Source of the DNA: Ignavibacteriales bacterium
GTDB taxonomy: Bacteria; Bacteroidota; Ignavibacteria; Ignavibacteriales; Ignavibacteriaceae
Reading direction: 5' to 3'
DNA length: 64,000 bases
Assembly (NCBI GenBank): GCA_016709155.1
Contig: JADJEI010000001.1
Span: forward strand, 496,001-560,000
A program made the position numbers and the translations under genes. Below are positions 54,269 to 64,000 of this stretch, one piece after another (positions within the stretch are counted from its first letter, which is position 1; every line of letters starts with the position of its first letter). The notes beneath the pieces are model-generated. The model was not told the origin of the DNA and searched no databases. It worked only from the letters and a program-made list of their open reading frames with translations.

Positions 54269-55843
54269 ATGGCTAAAACTCCGAAACAAAAAAAACAAAA
54301 AAGCATCGAAGAAACTCTTTGGGATTCTGCCAATAAACTCCGCGGCTCTGTGGAACCATCTGAATATAAACACGTGGTGCTTGGCTTAATCTTCTTAAAG
54401 TTTGCTAATGATAAATTTGAAGAACGAAAACAGGAATTGATATCCGAAGGTAAAGAAAAGTATATCGGTATGACCGAGTTCTATACCGCAAAAAATGTTT
54501 TCTTTTTACCGGAGGAATCCCGCTGGTCCTATCTAATCCAGAATGCAAAACAACCGGAGCTTGCTCTTATAATTGATACTGCACTAGCCATTGTTGAAAA
54601 AAATAATCCTGCTCTGCAAGGTGCGTTACCAAATAATTATTATTCACGAATAAGTTTAGATCAAAGTAAACTTGGTGCTTTAATCGATACAATCAATAAC
54701 ATTAATACAATCGAGGATAAACAGAGCGATATAGTCGGTCGTGTTTATGAATACTTCTTGTTAAAGTTTGCAATTGCAGAAGGCAAAGGCAAAGGTGAGT
54801 TCTACACTCCCAAAAGTATTGTTAACCTTATAGCTGAAATGATTGAACCATACTCAGGTAAAGTATATGATCCCTGTTGCGGTTCCGGCGGTATGTTCGT
54901 TCAATCAATTAAATTTGTTGAAAGTCATCACGGCAATAAAAAAAATATTTCTATTTATGGACAGGAAGCCACAAACACCACTTACAAATTAGCTAAAATG
55001 AATCTTGCTATCCGCGGCATATATGCAAACTTTGGTGAAAAAGCTGTTAGCACATTTACAAACGATCAGCATAAAGATCTTAAAGCTGATTTTATTATGG
55101 CTAATCCTCCGTTCAACCAAAAAGATTGGCGCGCTGCTGATGAACTTATCAACGACCCGCGCTGGGCTGGTTATGAAGTGCCTCCGACTGGTAATGCAAA
55201 CTACGCCTGGATTCTTAATATCGTTTCCAAACTTTCTGCAAATGGTGTTGCCGGTTTCTTACTTGCTAATGGTGCACTTAGTGGTGATAATTCAGAAAAA
55301 GAAATTCGTAAAAAACTGATCCAGAATAATCTTGTAGAAGCTATTCTTGTTTTACCACGCAATATGTTTTACACGACTGATATAAGTGTTACCCTCTGGA
55401 TTCTTAACAAGAATAAAAAAGCTCATACCATTGCACAGCCTGATAACATCCGCAAATATAGAGATCGTCAGAAGGAAATTCTTTTTATGGATCTAAGACA
55501 AATTGGTATCCCGTTCGAGAAAAAATATACCCAGTTTTCTGATGATGATATAAAACAAATTACTTCAACATACCATAACTGGCAGCAGACTGATTACAAA
55601 AAAACTTATAAAGACACACCCGAGTTTTGTTATAGTGCGCATTTCGATGAAATTGAAAAGAAAGATTTTTCTCTCGTACCTAGTAAATATATCGAGTTTA
55701 TAAATCGGGATGAGAATATTGACTTTGATGAAAAAATGAAATCACTTCAATCTGAATTTTCTCAACTTCTTAAGTCTGAAGAACAATCAAAAAAAGATTT
55801 ACTCAAAGTCTTTAAAGAACTGGGTTATGAGATCAAATTATAA
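54269..55843 (+). CDS. hsdM: Type I restriction-modification methyltransferase subunit HsdM
   Basis: Adenine-N6 methyltransferase of a type I system. Seen: the HsdM N-terminal helical domain (EETLWDSANKLRGSVEPSEYKHV), GEFYTPKSIVNLIAEM, SAM motif I DPCCGSGGMF, and catalytic ANPPFNQKDW (NPPF). 524 residues. Overlaps hsdS by 17 bases. It methylates the second strand site together with HsdS. Complete. Confidence 0.95.
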   Translation: MAKTPKQKKQKSIEETLWDSANKLRGSVEPSEYKHVVLGLIFLKFANDKFEERKQELISEGKEKYIGMTEFYTAKNVFFLPEESRWSYLIQNAKQPELALIIDTALAIVEKNNPALQGALPNNYYSRISLDQSKLGALIDTINNINTIEDKQSDIVGRVYEYFLLKFAIAEGKGKGEFYTPKSIVNLIAEMIEPYSGKVYDPCCGSGGMFVQSIKFVESHHGNKKNISIYGQEATNTTYKLAKMNLAIRGIYANFGEKAVSTFTNDQHKDLKADFIMANPPFNQKDWRAADELINDPRWAGYEVPPTGNANYAWILNIVSKLSANGVAGFLLANGALSGDNSEKEIRKKLIQNNLVEAILVLPRNMFYTTDISVTLWILNKNKKAHTIAQPDNIRKYRDRQKEILFMDLRQIGIPFEKKYTQFSDDDIKQITSTYHNWQQTDYKKTYKDTPEFCYSAHFDEIEKKDFSLVPSKYIEFINRDENIDFDEKMKSLQSEFSQLLKSEEQSKKDLLKVFKELGYEIKL

Positions 55844-57059
55844 AAAATTGGGAAACTACATTAGAGAAGTTAATGTTAGAAACTCTACTGCTGAAGAATT
55901 ACCACTACTCGGAATAAATATAGATAAATTCTTTATGCCTTCAGTTGCGAATATTGTTGGTACAGATTTATCCACTTACAAACTTGTAAAAACTAGTCAA
56001 TTTGCTTGCAACAGAATGCACGTTGGCAGAGACGAAAGATTGCCTGTTGCACTTTCAAATAGTCCGAATAATTTTATTGTATCTCCAGCTTATGATGTTT
56101 TTGAAATTATTGATCAAGATATACTTTTACCGGAATATCTAATGATGTGGTTTTCAAGAGGAGAATATGATCGTAATGCTTGGTTTTATACTGATGCAGA
56201 TGTTCGTGGTGGATTGCATTGGGATGCTTTTTGTGAAATGACTTTACCCATTCCCCACCCTGATAAACAAAAAGAAATCGTTAAAGAATATAACACTATA
56301 GTAAACCGCATAAATCTAAATAACCAGCTAATTCAAAAACTCGAAGAAACTGCCCAGGCTATCTACAAACAATGGTTTGTTGATTTTGAATTCCCCGATG
56401 AAAATGGAAACCCCTACAAAAGTAGCGGTGGCGAAATGGTTTTCAATGAAGAATTAGAAAAAGAGATTCCAAAGGGTTGGGACTTAAAAATTGTCGGCGA
56501 TATTGTTGATTGCAACTATGCAACATTGTCTTCACAAGATGATTATGAAACAATTGAATACTTGGACACGAGTAGTATCACCAACAATGAAATAGAAATA
56601 ATTCAAATTCTAAATCCAACCGTGGATGAAATCCCAAGTAGAGCAAAGAGAAAAGTAAATCATAACGACATAATATTCTCAACTGTAAGGCCTAATCTCA
56701 AACATTTTGGAATATTGAAAAATCCAAAATCAAATATGATAGTTTCAACAGGATTCGCAGTTTTGAAACCGACATATCCGAATGTATGTGGAGAGTTAGT
56801 TTATTATTTAATTACTAATGAAGATAATATGCAAAGTTTGCAAGCAAGGGCAGAAATGAGCGTTTCAACATATCCATCAATTAATCCAGAAGACCTTTTA
56901 AACATCAATTTCATTTTGCCCTCTAAAGAAATTTTATTGTTAGCAAATACAATATTTCAATCTCATTCTGAATTATCGGACCGAAAGAAAAAGGAAATTA
57001 AATTATTGAGAAATATGAAAGAGCTACTTCTATCCAAATTAGCCACAATAGAAAATTAA
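55827..57059 (+). CDS. hsdS: Type I restriction-modification specificity subunit HsdS
   Basis: DNA-recognition subunit with two target-recognition domains (about 1-145 and 230-370) separated by conserved coiled-coil spacers: KQKEIVKEYNTIVNRINLNN followed by AQAIYKQWFVDFEFP, and the second near the C-terminus. 410 residues. It decides the methylation and cutting site; the exact target cannot be read from sequence. The gene ends before the AbiE pair. Confidence 0.93.
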   Translation: MRSNYKKLGNYIREVNVRNSTAEELPLLGINIDKFFMPSVANIVGTDLSTYKLVKTSQFACNRMHVGRDERLPVALSNSPNNFIVSPAYDVFEIIDQDILLPEYLMMWFSRGEYDRNAWFYTDADVRGGLHWDAFCEMTLPIPHPDKQKEIVKEYNTIVNRINLNNQLIQKLEETAQAIYKQWFVDFEFPDENGNPYKSSGGEMVFNEELEKEIPKGWDLKIVGDIVDCNYATLSSQDDYETIEYLDTSSITNNEIEIIQILNPTVDEIPSRAKRKVNHNDIIFSTVRPNLKHFGILKNPKSNMIVSTGFAVLKPTYPNVCGELVYYLITNEDNMQSLQARAEMSVSTYPSINPEDLLNINFILPSKEILLLANTIFQSHSELSDRKKKEIKLLRNMKELLLSKLATIEN

Positions 57060-57129
57060 AAATGTTAATTACAACAACATTTATAATTCAGCCTTTACCT
57101 TTAATATTCAAGATAAAAGCTCATTATTT

Positions 57130-57183
57130 GTCAAGTTTTTTGCGCAAAAAACTTGACATTTTAAGGCTCACATCATAGTTTTG
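57130..57183 (+). promoter_or_regulatory. Perfect 28-bp palindrome overlapping the AbiE promoter
   Basis: Bases 57130-57157 form an exact palindrome with GTCAAGTTTTTT arms and a GCGC centre. Its right arm forms the -35 TTGACA (57153-57158) and, 17 bases on, TAGTTTTG (57176-57183) fits the Bacteroidota -7 motif TAnnTTTG. The start at about 57190 would make the AbiEi mRNA nearly leaderless (ATG at 57191). This is a likely operator for AbiEi autoregulation. Confidence 0.7.
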
Positions 57184-57190
57184 TACTGTT

Positions 57191-57916
57191 ATGAAAGTAG
57201 CAGAAAAAATATTAACACAAATTCAAAGCATTTCTGAAGATTCTACATTTGGTTATGAACAGCTTAACATAACTAAATCCGAGTATCTTACAGCAGCTAA
57301 AGCATTAGAGCGCCTGATAAAAAAAGGTATAATAAGAAAACTTTCCAAAGGCACATTCTATAAACCAAAAAAAACTATTTTCGGTGAGCTTCGCCCTGGA
57401 GATACAGAAATATTAAGACCATATTTATTCAGTAATGGCAAACGTGTAGCATACATTACAGGTACATATCTTTATAATCAATTGTACTTAACTACTCAAA
57501 TGGCTTTTCGCATAAAAATTGCCAGCTTGTCAAAAAGGATATATATAAATACTGGTGCAATAAAAGCAACTCCGGTAAAAAGTTATGCTCAGGTAACTGA
57601 TGATAATTACAGTTTGCTTGGTTACCTGGATGCAATGAAAGACCTTAAAATTATTCCGGATCTCGATATACAATCTGCTGTAGGTATTTTAATTAATATT
57701 GTAGAAAAACTTACTGCAGCACAAACTGCGGAAATTATTAAATATGCACTTCTCTACCCGCCTCGTGTTAGAGCTTTACTCGGTGCTATCTTAGAACAAT
57801 TGAATAGAAAAAAAGGAATTGAAAAATTAAAGGAAACTCTTAACCCGCTAACGGGTTTCAAACTAGGATTAAGAAATACAAAATTAAAAACTGCATCAAA
57901 CTGGGGTATTCAATGA
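57191..57916 (+). CDS. AbiEi-type antitoxin / DUF6088 regulator
   Basis: Type IV toxin-antitoxin antidote and transcriptional repressor of the AbiE type. Seen: an N-terminal wHTH (TFGYEQLNITKSEYLTAAKALERLIKKGIIRKL), GTFYKPKKTIFGELRP, and GTYLYNQLYLTTQM, as in DUF6088/AbiEi proteins. 241 residues. The stop overlaps the AbiEii start by 4 bases (ATGA). It lies inside the hsd operon, after hsdS and before the broken hsdR. A palindrome upstream is probably its operator. Confidence 0.85.
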   Translation: MKVAEKILTQIQSISEDSTFGYEQLNITKSEYLTAAKALERLIKKGIIRKLSKGTFYKPKKTIFGELRPGDTEILRPYLFSNGKRVAYITGTYLYNQLYLTTQMAFRIKIASLSKRIYINTGAIKATPVKSYAQVTDDNYSLLGYLDAMKDLKIIPDLDIQSAVGILINIVEKLTAAQTAEIIKYALLYPPRVRALLGAILEQLNRKKGIEKLKETLNPLTGFKLGLRNTKLKTASNWGIQ

Positions 57917-58902
57917 ACCTGCATAATAACACCGAACTATTTAAAACTGCGGTTACAGTTGCAGCTCAAGAGTTAGATATTCCATCTATATATATAGAAA
58001 AAGACTATTGGGTAACATTTGTATTGCATACTATTTTCCACAACGCTATTGGGCCGGATGTGGTATTTAAAGGTGGTACTGCACTTTCAAAATGCTTCAA
58101 TTTAATCGATCGCTTTTCTGAGGATATCGATCTCGTAGTCTTACGTAAAGAGGGTGAATCAAATAACCAGCTCACTAATAAAATCAGAGATATAAGTCAT
58201 ATTGTATCTGCTGTCCTGCCGGAAGTTGAATTGGAAAATGTTACACAAAAAAGAGGTATGAATAGAAAAACTGCTTATAATTACAATAAGCTTTTTACAG
58301 GCAATTTCGGACAGGTAAGGGATGTAATAATTGTCGAAGCAAGCTGGCTGGGTAATTCCGAACCTCGTAGTAAGAAAAAAATCAGTTCATATATTTATGA
58401 TATGATGCTTAAAAATGATCAGCTTAATATTGCTGAGAAACATGGTTTACTTCCCTTCGAAGCCATGGTGCTGGATCCAAAACGAACAATATGTGAAAAG
58501 ATTATGAGTCTTGTTCGCTTCTCTTATACTGAAGATCCACTTGGGGACCTTAAGAAAAAGATTCGTCACACTTATGATTTGTATAAACTTTTAAATGATA
58601 CTCAACTATCAGAATTCTTTAACTCAAAATCATTTGATTAATTAATTCTCAAAGTAGCAAATGATGATGTAATTAGTTATAAAAGTAATAATCAGTGGTT
58701 AGTAAATCATCCGTTAAAATCAAAAATATTTTCTAAGCTAGAAATAGTCTGGAAAGAATTAAAGGACACTTACAATGGTGCATTTAAGGATTTAGTTTTC
58801 AAGGATTTTCCGGGTGAAGAAAAAATACTTGCAAATCTATTAACAATTAAAAATAGACTTGAGAGCATTGAATGGAATATTGAAGTGGAGGCTAAAGAAT
58901 GA
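57913..58902 (+). pseudogene. AbiEii-type nucleotidyltransferase toxin, interrupted by an in-frame stop
   Basis: Toxin half of an AbiE system, an NTP-transferring enzyme. Seen: FKGGTALSKCFNLIDRFSEDIDLVV, which has the GS/GG...DxD core of the AbiEii family (GGTALSK, SEDID). The frame stops at TAA at 58639-58641 and then goes on without a shift to 58902, so one base change or codon duplication made a stop. ATGA overlap with hsdR. Full length about 329 residues; the 242-residue part still has the active site. Could be a real mutation that disarms the toxin. Confidence 0.82.
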
Positions 58903-61900
58903 CTTATAATGAGGAAAGATTAGAAAATGCTGTTATCGCACTTTTTGAACAGCAGCAAATCCCTCACACAAAAGGAGAAACAATCCACAAAGAAATCAGC
59001 GATGTTCTGCTTCGTGATGACTTAAAACAATTTCTCTTCACTCAATACGCTGCTGAAAATATCACTCTAAACGAAGTACAATCAATCATCCGTCAATTAG
59101 ATCTGCTTCCATCTTCATCATTATATGATAGTAACAAATCTTTCCTTAAAATGCTTTCCGATGGTTTTACTTTAAAGCGGGAAGATCGAAGCAAAAAAGA
59201 TTTATTTATTCAGCTTGTTGATTATAATTCTGTCAACAATCTTCAATCTGCCTCACCGGCTAGTTTACTTCTGAAAGCTGCTGAGCCGCCTTCTTCATAT
59301 TCTGCAGCAGATAATAATATTTACAAAATAGTAAACCAGCTCGAAATTCAGGGATATGAAAAACGAATTCCTGATGCAATATTATATGTAAATGGACTGC
59401 CGCTTGTAGTTATAGAATTCAAGAGCGCGATCAAAGAAGAAACCACAATTAAAGATGCATTCACTCAATTAACAGTTCGTTATCGGCGGGATATTCCGGA
59501 ACTATTTAAATACAACGCTTTTTGTATTATCAGTGATGGTGTTAATAATAAAATAGGATCGCTTTTTGCCCCCTATAATTTTTTCTATGCCTGGCGTAAA
59601 GTAAATCCTGAAGATATTGCAGTAGATGGAATCGATTCACTTTATAGTTTGGTTAACGGACTATTTAATAAAACCAGGTTATTGGACGTGATTCAAAATT
59701 TTATCTTCTTCCCCGATACTCCAAAAGATGAAACTAAAATTGTTTGTCTTTACCCCCAGTATTATGCAGCAAGAAAAATTTTCAACAGCATTAAAACAAA
59801 TATGCGTCCGGATGGGAATGGTAAAGGCGGTACATACTTTGGTGCTACAGGAAGCGGTAAAAGTTATACAATGCTTTACCTGGCTCGCATTTTAATGAAG
59901 AGTACATTTTTTAAAAGTCCTACAATAGTTCTGATCACTGATAGAACCGATCTCGATGATCAGCTTTCTGCACAATTCACAAATGCAAAACAGTTTATTG
60001 GTGATGAAAACATCATAAGTGTAGAAAGTCGTGATGAACTTAAAACTTATTTGAGAAATCGTAAAAGTGGTGGTGTATTTCTAACTACAATTCAAAAGTT
60101 TACTGAGCATCTGGAACTCCTCACAGAACGTACAAATGTTATCTGTATCTCAGATGAAGCTCATCGATCACAAATAAATCTCGATCAAAAAATTGTTGTA
60201 ACCGCAAAAGGTGTTGAACGTAAATATGGTTTTGCAAAGTATCTCCACGATTCATTACCCAACGCAACCTATGTCGGTTTTACAGGTACCCCGATTGATG
60301 GCACTCTGAAGTATTTGGCGATGTTGTTGATGCTTATACTATGAAGGAATCTGTTGCTGATGAAATTACTGTAAAAATAATTTATGAAGGTAGAGCTGCA
60401 AAAGTTTTACTTAATGAAAAAAAGTTAAAGGAAATTGAAGAGTATTATAAAAATGCGCTGAAGAAGGTGCTAATGAATATCAGATAGAAGAAAGTAAACG
60501 CGCCACTACTCAACTGGAAACTATCTTAGGTCATCCGGATCGTATTGAGTTATTAGCTAAGGATTTTGTACAGCACTATGAAAAAGAATCGAGGAAGCAG
60601 CAACTGTAAAAGGTAAAGTAATGTTTGTCGCCGCAAGTCGCACAATTGCTTACAATCTTTACAAAGAAATAATCAAACTACGCCCTGCCTGGAATGAAAT
60701 AAAAGAATGCGATGAAGGAATCGTATTATCAGAAAATGAACGTCGAGAAATAAAACCTTCTGAAAGAATAAAACTTGTAATGACTCGTAGCAAAGATGAT
60801 CCAAAAGAACTATATGATTTAATTGGCACTAAAGAATATCGCAAAGAATTAGATCGTCAATTCAAGAATGATAAATCCAACTTTAAAATTGCCATTTTAG
60901 TGGATATGTGGATTACCGGATTCGACGTTCCATTCCTTGATACAATGTATATTGATAAACCTATTCAACAGCATTCACTTATCCAGACAATTTCAAGAGT
61001 TAACCGTGTTTATGAAGGCAAAGAAATGGGCCTTGTTGTAGATTACATTGGTATAAAAAGTAACATGAACATCGCTCTTGCTAAATATTCTAAAGTTGAT
61101 GCAAATGATTTTGAAGATATCAACAAAGCAGTAGTTATAGTAAAAGATCAATTAGATTTATTATCAAAATTCTTTCACAAATTTGATAGTACAAATTATT
61201 TTCAAGGCTCTCCACTTCAGCAATTAGATTGCCTGAACAAAGCAGTTGAATTTGTTCAGCTCACAGATGAAATGGAAAAACGATTTATAAATCTCACAAG
61301 AAAATTACGCTCTGCGTATAATCTATGCTGCAATAGTGATTCAATATCACAAATCGAAAGAGATTACATTCATTTCTACCTTGCTGTAAAAGCAATCCTT
61401 CATAAACTAACAAAAGGCGATGCCCCCGATACTGCTCAAATGAATGATCATGTTCGTAAAATGATTGAAGAAGCTTTAGTAAGTGAAGGCATCGAAGAAA
61501 TTTTTAAATTGGATGAAAACAATCAGGGTATTAACACTGATATTTTCAGCGATGAGTATATGGCAAAAATTGATAAGATAAAATTGCCGAATACAAAAAT
61601 TAAACTGCTCCAAAAATTACTTTCACGTTCTATTGCAGAATTCCGTAAAACTAATCGCATAAAAGGAATAGATTTTTCGAAAAAATTAAGAAAGCTTGTT
61701 GAAATCTATAACGAACGCAAAGATTTTGAAGTTTTCAAAAGTGATGTACTGGATGATGTTGCAGAACAATTCACAAACTTATTTGAAGAATTAAAAAAAG
61801 AACGTAACTCATTTTTAGAAATGGGAATTGATTTCGAAGAAAAAGCATTCTACGATATCCTTAAAGAGATAGCAGAAAAATATAAATTCGAGTATCCGCA

Positions 61901-62111
61901 CGATAAATTGATTGTCCTTTCACAAGCTGTTAAGAAAATTGTTGATGATAAAGCCAAATACACAGATTGGTCGCATCGCGATGATATAAAAGCCGAATTA
62001 AAAGTTGATTTAATTTTAATCCTTGCAGAACATGGCTATCCACCAGTTCCAAAAGATGAAGTCTTCAAAGAAATTTTCGAACAAGCTGAAAACTTTAAAA
62101 AGTATTTATAA
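58899..62111 (+). pseudogene. hsdR: Type I restriction enzyme HsdR, three frameshifts
   Basis: Motor-nuclease subunit for DNA cutting. Seen: nuclease IPDAILYVNGLPLVVIEFKSA (PD-ExK type), Walker A GATGSGKSY, DEAHRSQ, FVGFTGTPID, then late helicase motifs and the C-terminal helical domain. Frameshifts at about 60300-60308 (restores EVFGDVVDAYTMKESV), at a 5-A run 60449-60453 (restores YYKKCAEEGANEYQ) and at 60581-60585 (restores HYEKRIEEAATVKGK). Joined about 1070 residues. All three are indels, two of them in A-runs, so they are probably assembly errors. Confidence 0.88.
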
Positions 62112-62376
62112 AACATTTTGTAGGTAATTCAATGGAAATTCTAATTAGTCAATCCTTAAAAACCCCAAATAGATAAGGAAGGGATAAAAAAAGATAGGAA
62201 AAAAAATCACAGATCATTTTATTCTTTTTGTTAAAAGCCACACTGGATCAGAAACATCCAGCCTGTTATTTGTTTGATTGCATATTATTGCAACAGAAAA
62301 TAAATTTTAAAATAAATTAAATCAAAACTACTGCTATGAACATTTTAAAACTAAATGAGGTAGAGAAAATACAATT

Positions 62377-63051
62377 ATGAATAAGATAATTAAATTTGGT
62401 GAAGATGTTGAAGGATATAACATCCCCGTATTAAATGAACGGGAAATAAGAGCAGCAGCAGGAATATTCTTTTTATTTATGTTAATCTCTTTAATGCTAA
62501 TCCTAACTAAGGAAGATTTTTTACTGATAAAATATGTTATAATTATATTCCTTACCGATTTATTAATACGGGTCTTTGTTAATCCTAAATTTTCTCCCGC
62601 ATTAATAATCGGACGTTTGATAGTCCGGAATCAGGTACCCGAATATGTTGGAGCTAAACAAAAAAAGTTTGCCTGGATAATCGGTATCGTTTTAGCAACT
62701 ATGATGTTCATTTTGCTGGTTGTAATAAATGCATACAGCCTGATAACGGGTATTACCTGTCTGATTTGCCTTGTATTCCTGTTCTTTGAATCTGCGTTTG
62801 GTATTTGTTTAGGCTGTAAATTTTATTCAATGTTTTATAAAGAAAAAGCTCAATACTGCCCTGGTGAAATTTGCGATATAAAATCAAAACAAGATATTCA
62901 AAAAACATCAGTGATTCAGTTACTTATTGTTTTTGGACTTATTGCATACATATTCCTTACGGTATTTTTATTTAATGATAATTTTAGTAAAAAACCTTTC
63001 GACATGTTTGGAACAAACAGTTCTAAACAGGCTGAGATAAATACAAAGTAA
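62377..63051 (+). CDS. DUF4395-family membrane protein
   Basis: Integral membrane protein with about four hydrophobic segments. Seen: GYNIPVLNEREIRAAAGIFF at the start, NPKFSPALIIGRLIV with QVPEYVGAKQKKFAW, and GICLGCKFYSMFYK with a CxxC-like pair, as in DUF4395 proteins. 224 residues. Function unknown; such proteins often pair with thioredoxin or sulfur genes. GAGGTAGAG lies ahead of ATG. Confidence 0.8.
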   Translation: MNKIIKFGEDVEGYNIPVLNEREIRAAAGIFFLFMLISLMLILTKEDFLLIKYVIIIFLTDLLIRVFVNPKFSPALIIGRLIVRNQVPEYVGAKQKKFAWIIGIVLATMMFILLVVINAYSLITGITCLICLVFLFFESAFGICLGCKFYSMFYKEKAQYCPGEICDIKSKQDIQKTSVIQLLIVFGLIAYIFLTVFLFNDNFSKKPFDMFGTNSSKQAEINTK

Positions 63052-63210
63052 AATTTATTGAAGTTACCAGGATTTTAAAGTAAAAATAGATGAATAAAAG
63101 TGGAAATTGAAATGGAAGACATTTGATTGGAAGCGCCGGGAAACCCCATCCTTCGCAAAGCTCCAAACCGCTGCTGCAAGTATATTGAACCGCAAAGCCT
63201 ATTTTGAATA

Positions 63211-63882
63211 ATGAATATTTTAGAAATAGAAATACAAACCGACAACCTTAACAAAACGCAAAAATTTTATTCTGAACTTTTGAAATTACAGACAAAAAAT
63301 AAAAACCAAAACTCCATTTCGTTTTTAGCCGGGCAATCAACCTTAACTTTTATTAAATCAAATAAATTAAAACCGAAATATCATTTTGCATTTAATATCC
63401 CCCGCAATAAACTCGACGAAGCAATAATATGGACATCTGCAAAACTTGACCTTATTAAAAACGCGGACAATGAAATTGTTTCGAACTTTGAAAGCTGGAA
63501 TGCAAAGGCAATTTATTTTTATGACAACAATGGGAATATTTTAGAATTCATTGCACGTTTTGACCTTGATAATGCTGCAGATGAAGCCTTTGACATTTCA
63601 TCCATTCAATCTATAAGTGAAATCGGAATAGTAACGGATGCCCCAATAAAACTTGCTGATAAATTAGTTAAAGAAAAAAACTTATACTTTTTTGCAAAAG
63701 GTTCTAAAAGTGAAAAGTTTGTTACACTTGGCAGCGATAATGGTTTAATAATAATTGTAGAGACAAACAGAAAATGGTATCCGACAGAACAGGAAGCCGA
63801 AAAACATTTTACAAAAATAAAAATATCAACAAACGGTTTAACAAGAGTAATTACAATGAACGAAGAGAATGTCAGCAGGTAA
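63211..63882 (+). CDS. VOC (glyoxalase/bleomycin resistance) family protein
   Basis: Two-module beta-alpha-beta-beta-beta protein of the vicinal oxygen chelate fold. Seen: MNILEIEIQTDNLNKTQKFY at the start of the first module, YFYDNNGNILEFIARFD at its end, then IQSISEIGIVTDAPIKLADK starting the second, which is incomplete. Likely metal ligands include a Glu in LEFIARFD. 223 residues. Function unknown. The remaining 118 bases of the window hold nothing I can support. Confidence 0.82.
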   Translation: MNILEIEIQTDNLNKTQKFYSELLKLQTKNKNQNSISFLAGQSTLTFIKSNKLKPKYHFAFNIPRNKLDEAIIWTSAKLDLIKNADNEIVSNFESWNAKAIYFYDNNGNILEFIARFDLDNAADEAFDISSIQSISEIGIVTDAPIKLADKLVKEKNLYFFAKGSKSEKFVTLGSDNGLIIIVETNRKWYPTEQEAEKHFTKIKISTNGLTRVITMNEENVSR

Positions 63883-64000
63883 CCGCACATTTGCAATAGG
63901 AGGGGTTTTCCTGATGAAAAATGGCGAGACAGTTTTGCGGTTATAGATAGTTTAGTTCTTCGTATTCATCCTGAACCTTCGGGATGGTGAAAATCGCCTC

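Noticed and set aside
62112..62376. Structured RNA or gene between hsdR and DUF4395
   Set aside because: Only AT-rich sequence with no clear stem or frame.
63883..64000. Another gene at the right end
   Set aside because: Only a few short frames are open; the ATG at about 63914 stops within a few codons.

Overview
The window looks like a chromosomal segment of an anaerobic or microaerophilic member of the Bacteroidota/Chlorobi group, most likely the Ignavibacteria. The evidence is low GC, several large secreted proteins ending in a type IX secretion tail with the NYPNPFNPST signature, Bacteroidota-style promoter elements (TAnnTTTG), a TonB receptor, a pyruvoyl arginine decarboxylase, and multihaem and cytochrome bd respiration genes. 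No rRNA, tRNA or CRISPR array was seen.

Layout. 1-9.5 kb: amidohydrolase, then a minus-strand group (prmA, a PBP4-type dacB, a TatD/radical-SAM fusion, a TonB receptor, a lipoprotein, purM). 9.5-18.1 kb: an Rrf2 regulator followed by cydA-cydB, a PsiE-like gene and cydD-cydC. This group is split by a small inverted-repeat element that is itself interrupted by an IS110-family element with a candidate bridge RNA. 18.2-23.9 kb (minus): thioesterases, a methyltransferase and a remnant of a second copy, trxB, thioredoxin- and glutaredoxin-like genes, groES, a heavy-metal exporter, arginine decarboxylase, dps. 23.9-32.6 kb: a long minus-strand cluster (three NifX-like proteins, two ferredoxin-MinD ATPases, DUF5320, two radical SAM proteins, cupin, CGGC, TPR) facing a sigma-54 activator. 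This is the architecture of the anaerobe-specific orange-protein (ORP) locus of Desulfovibrio, with extra parts. 32.6-37.1 kb: a sulfur module (MarR regulator, octahaem tetrathionate-reductase-family cytochrome, cytochrome b, YeeE, YedE-rhodanese). 37.3-42.9 kb: hrcA-grpE-dnaJ, a ComEA-like gene, PilM-like genes, rsmD. 42.9-53.5 kb: secreted propeller proteins with type IX tails, coaD, and nested repeats. 54.3-62.1 kb: a type I restriction-modification operon (hsdM, hsdS, hsdR) with an AbiEi/AbiEii toxin-antitoxin pair inserted before hsdR. 62.4-63.9 kb: DUF4395 and VOC-family genes.

A recurring feature is single-base frameshifts, many of them in A/T runs, in genes that should be intact (trxB, coaD, hrcA, cydC, hsdR and others). 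I read most of these as assembly or sequencing indels rather than real gene decay, so the affected genes are given as single broken loci with their full extents.

The most interesting items are the ORP-like sigma-54 locus, the IS110 bridge-RNA candidate with partial matches to its own element end and flank, the octahaem/YeeE/YedE sulfur module, and the AbiE pair with a perfect 28-bp palindromic operator inside the restriction-modification operon.
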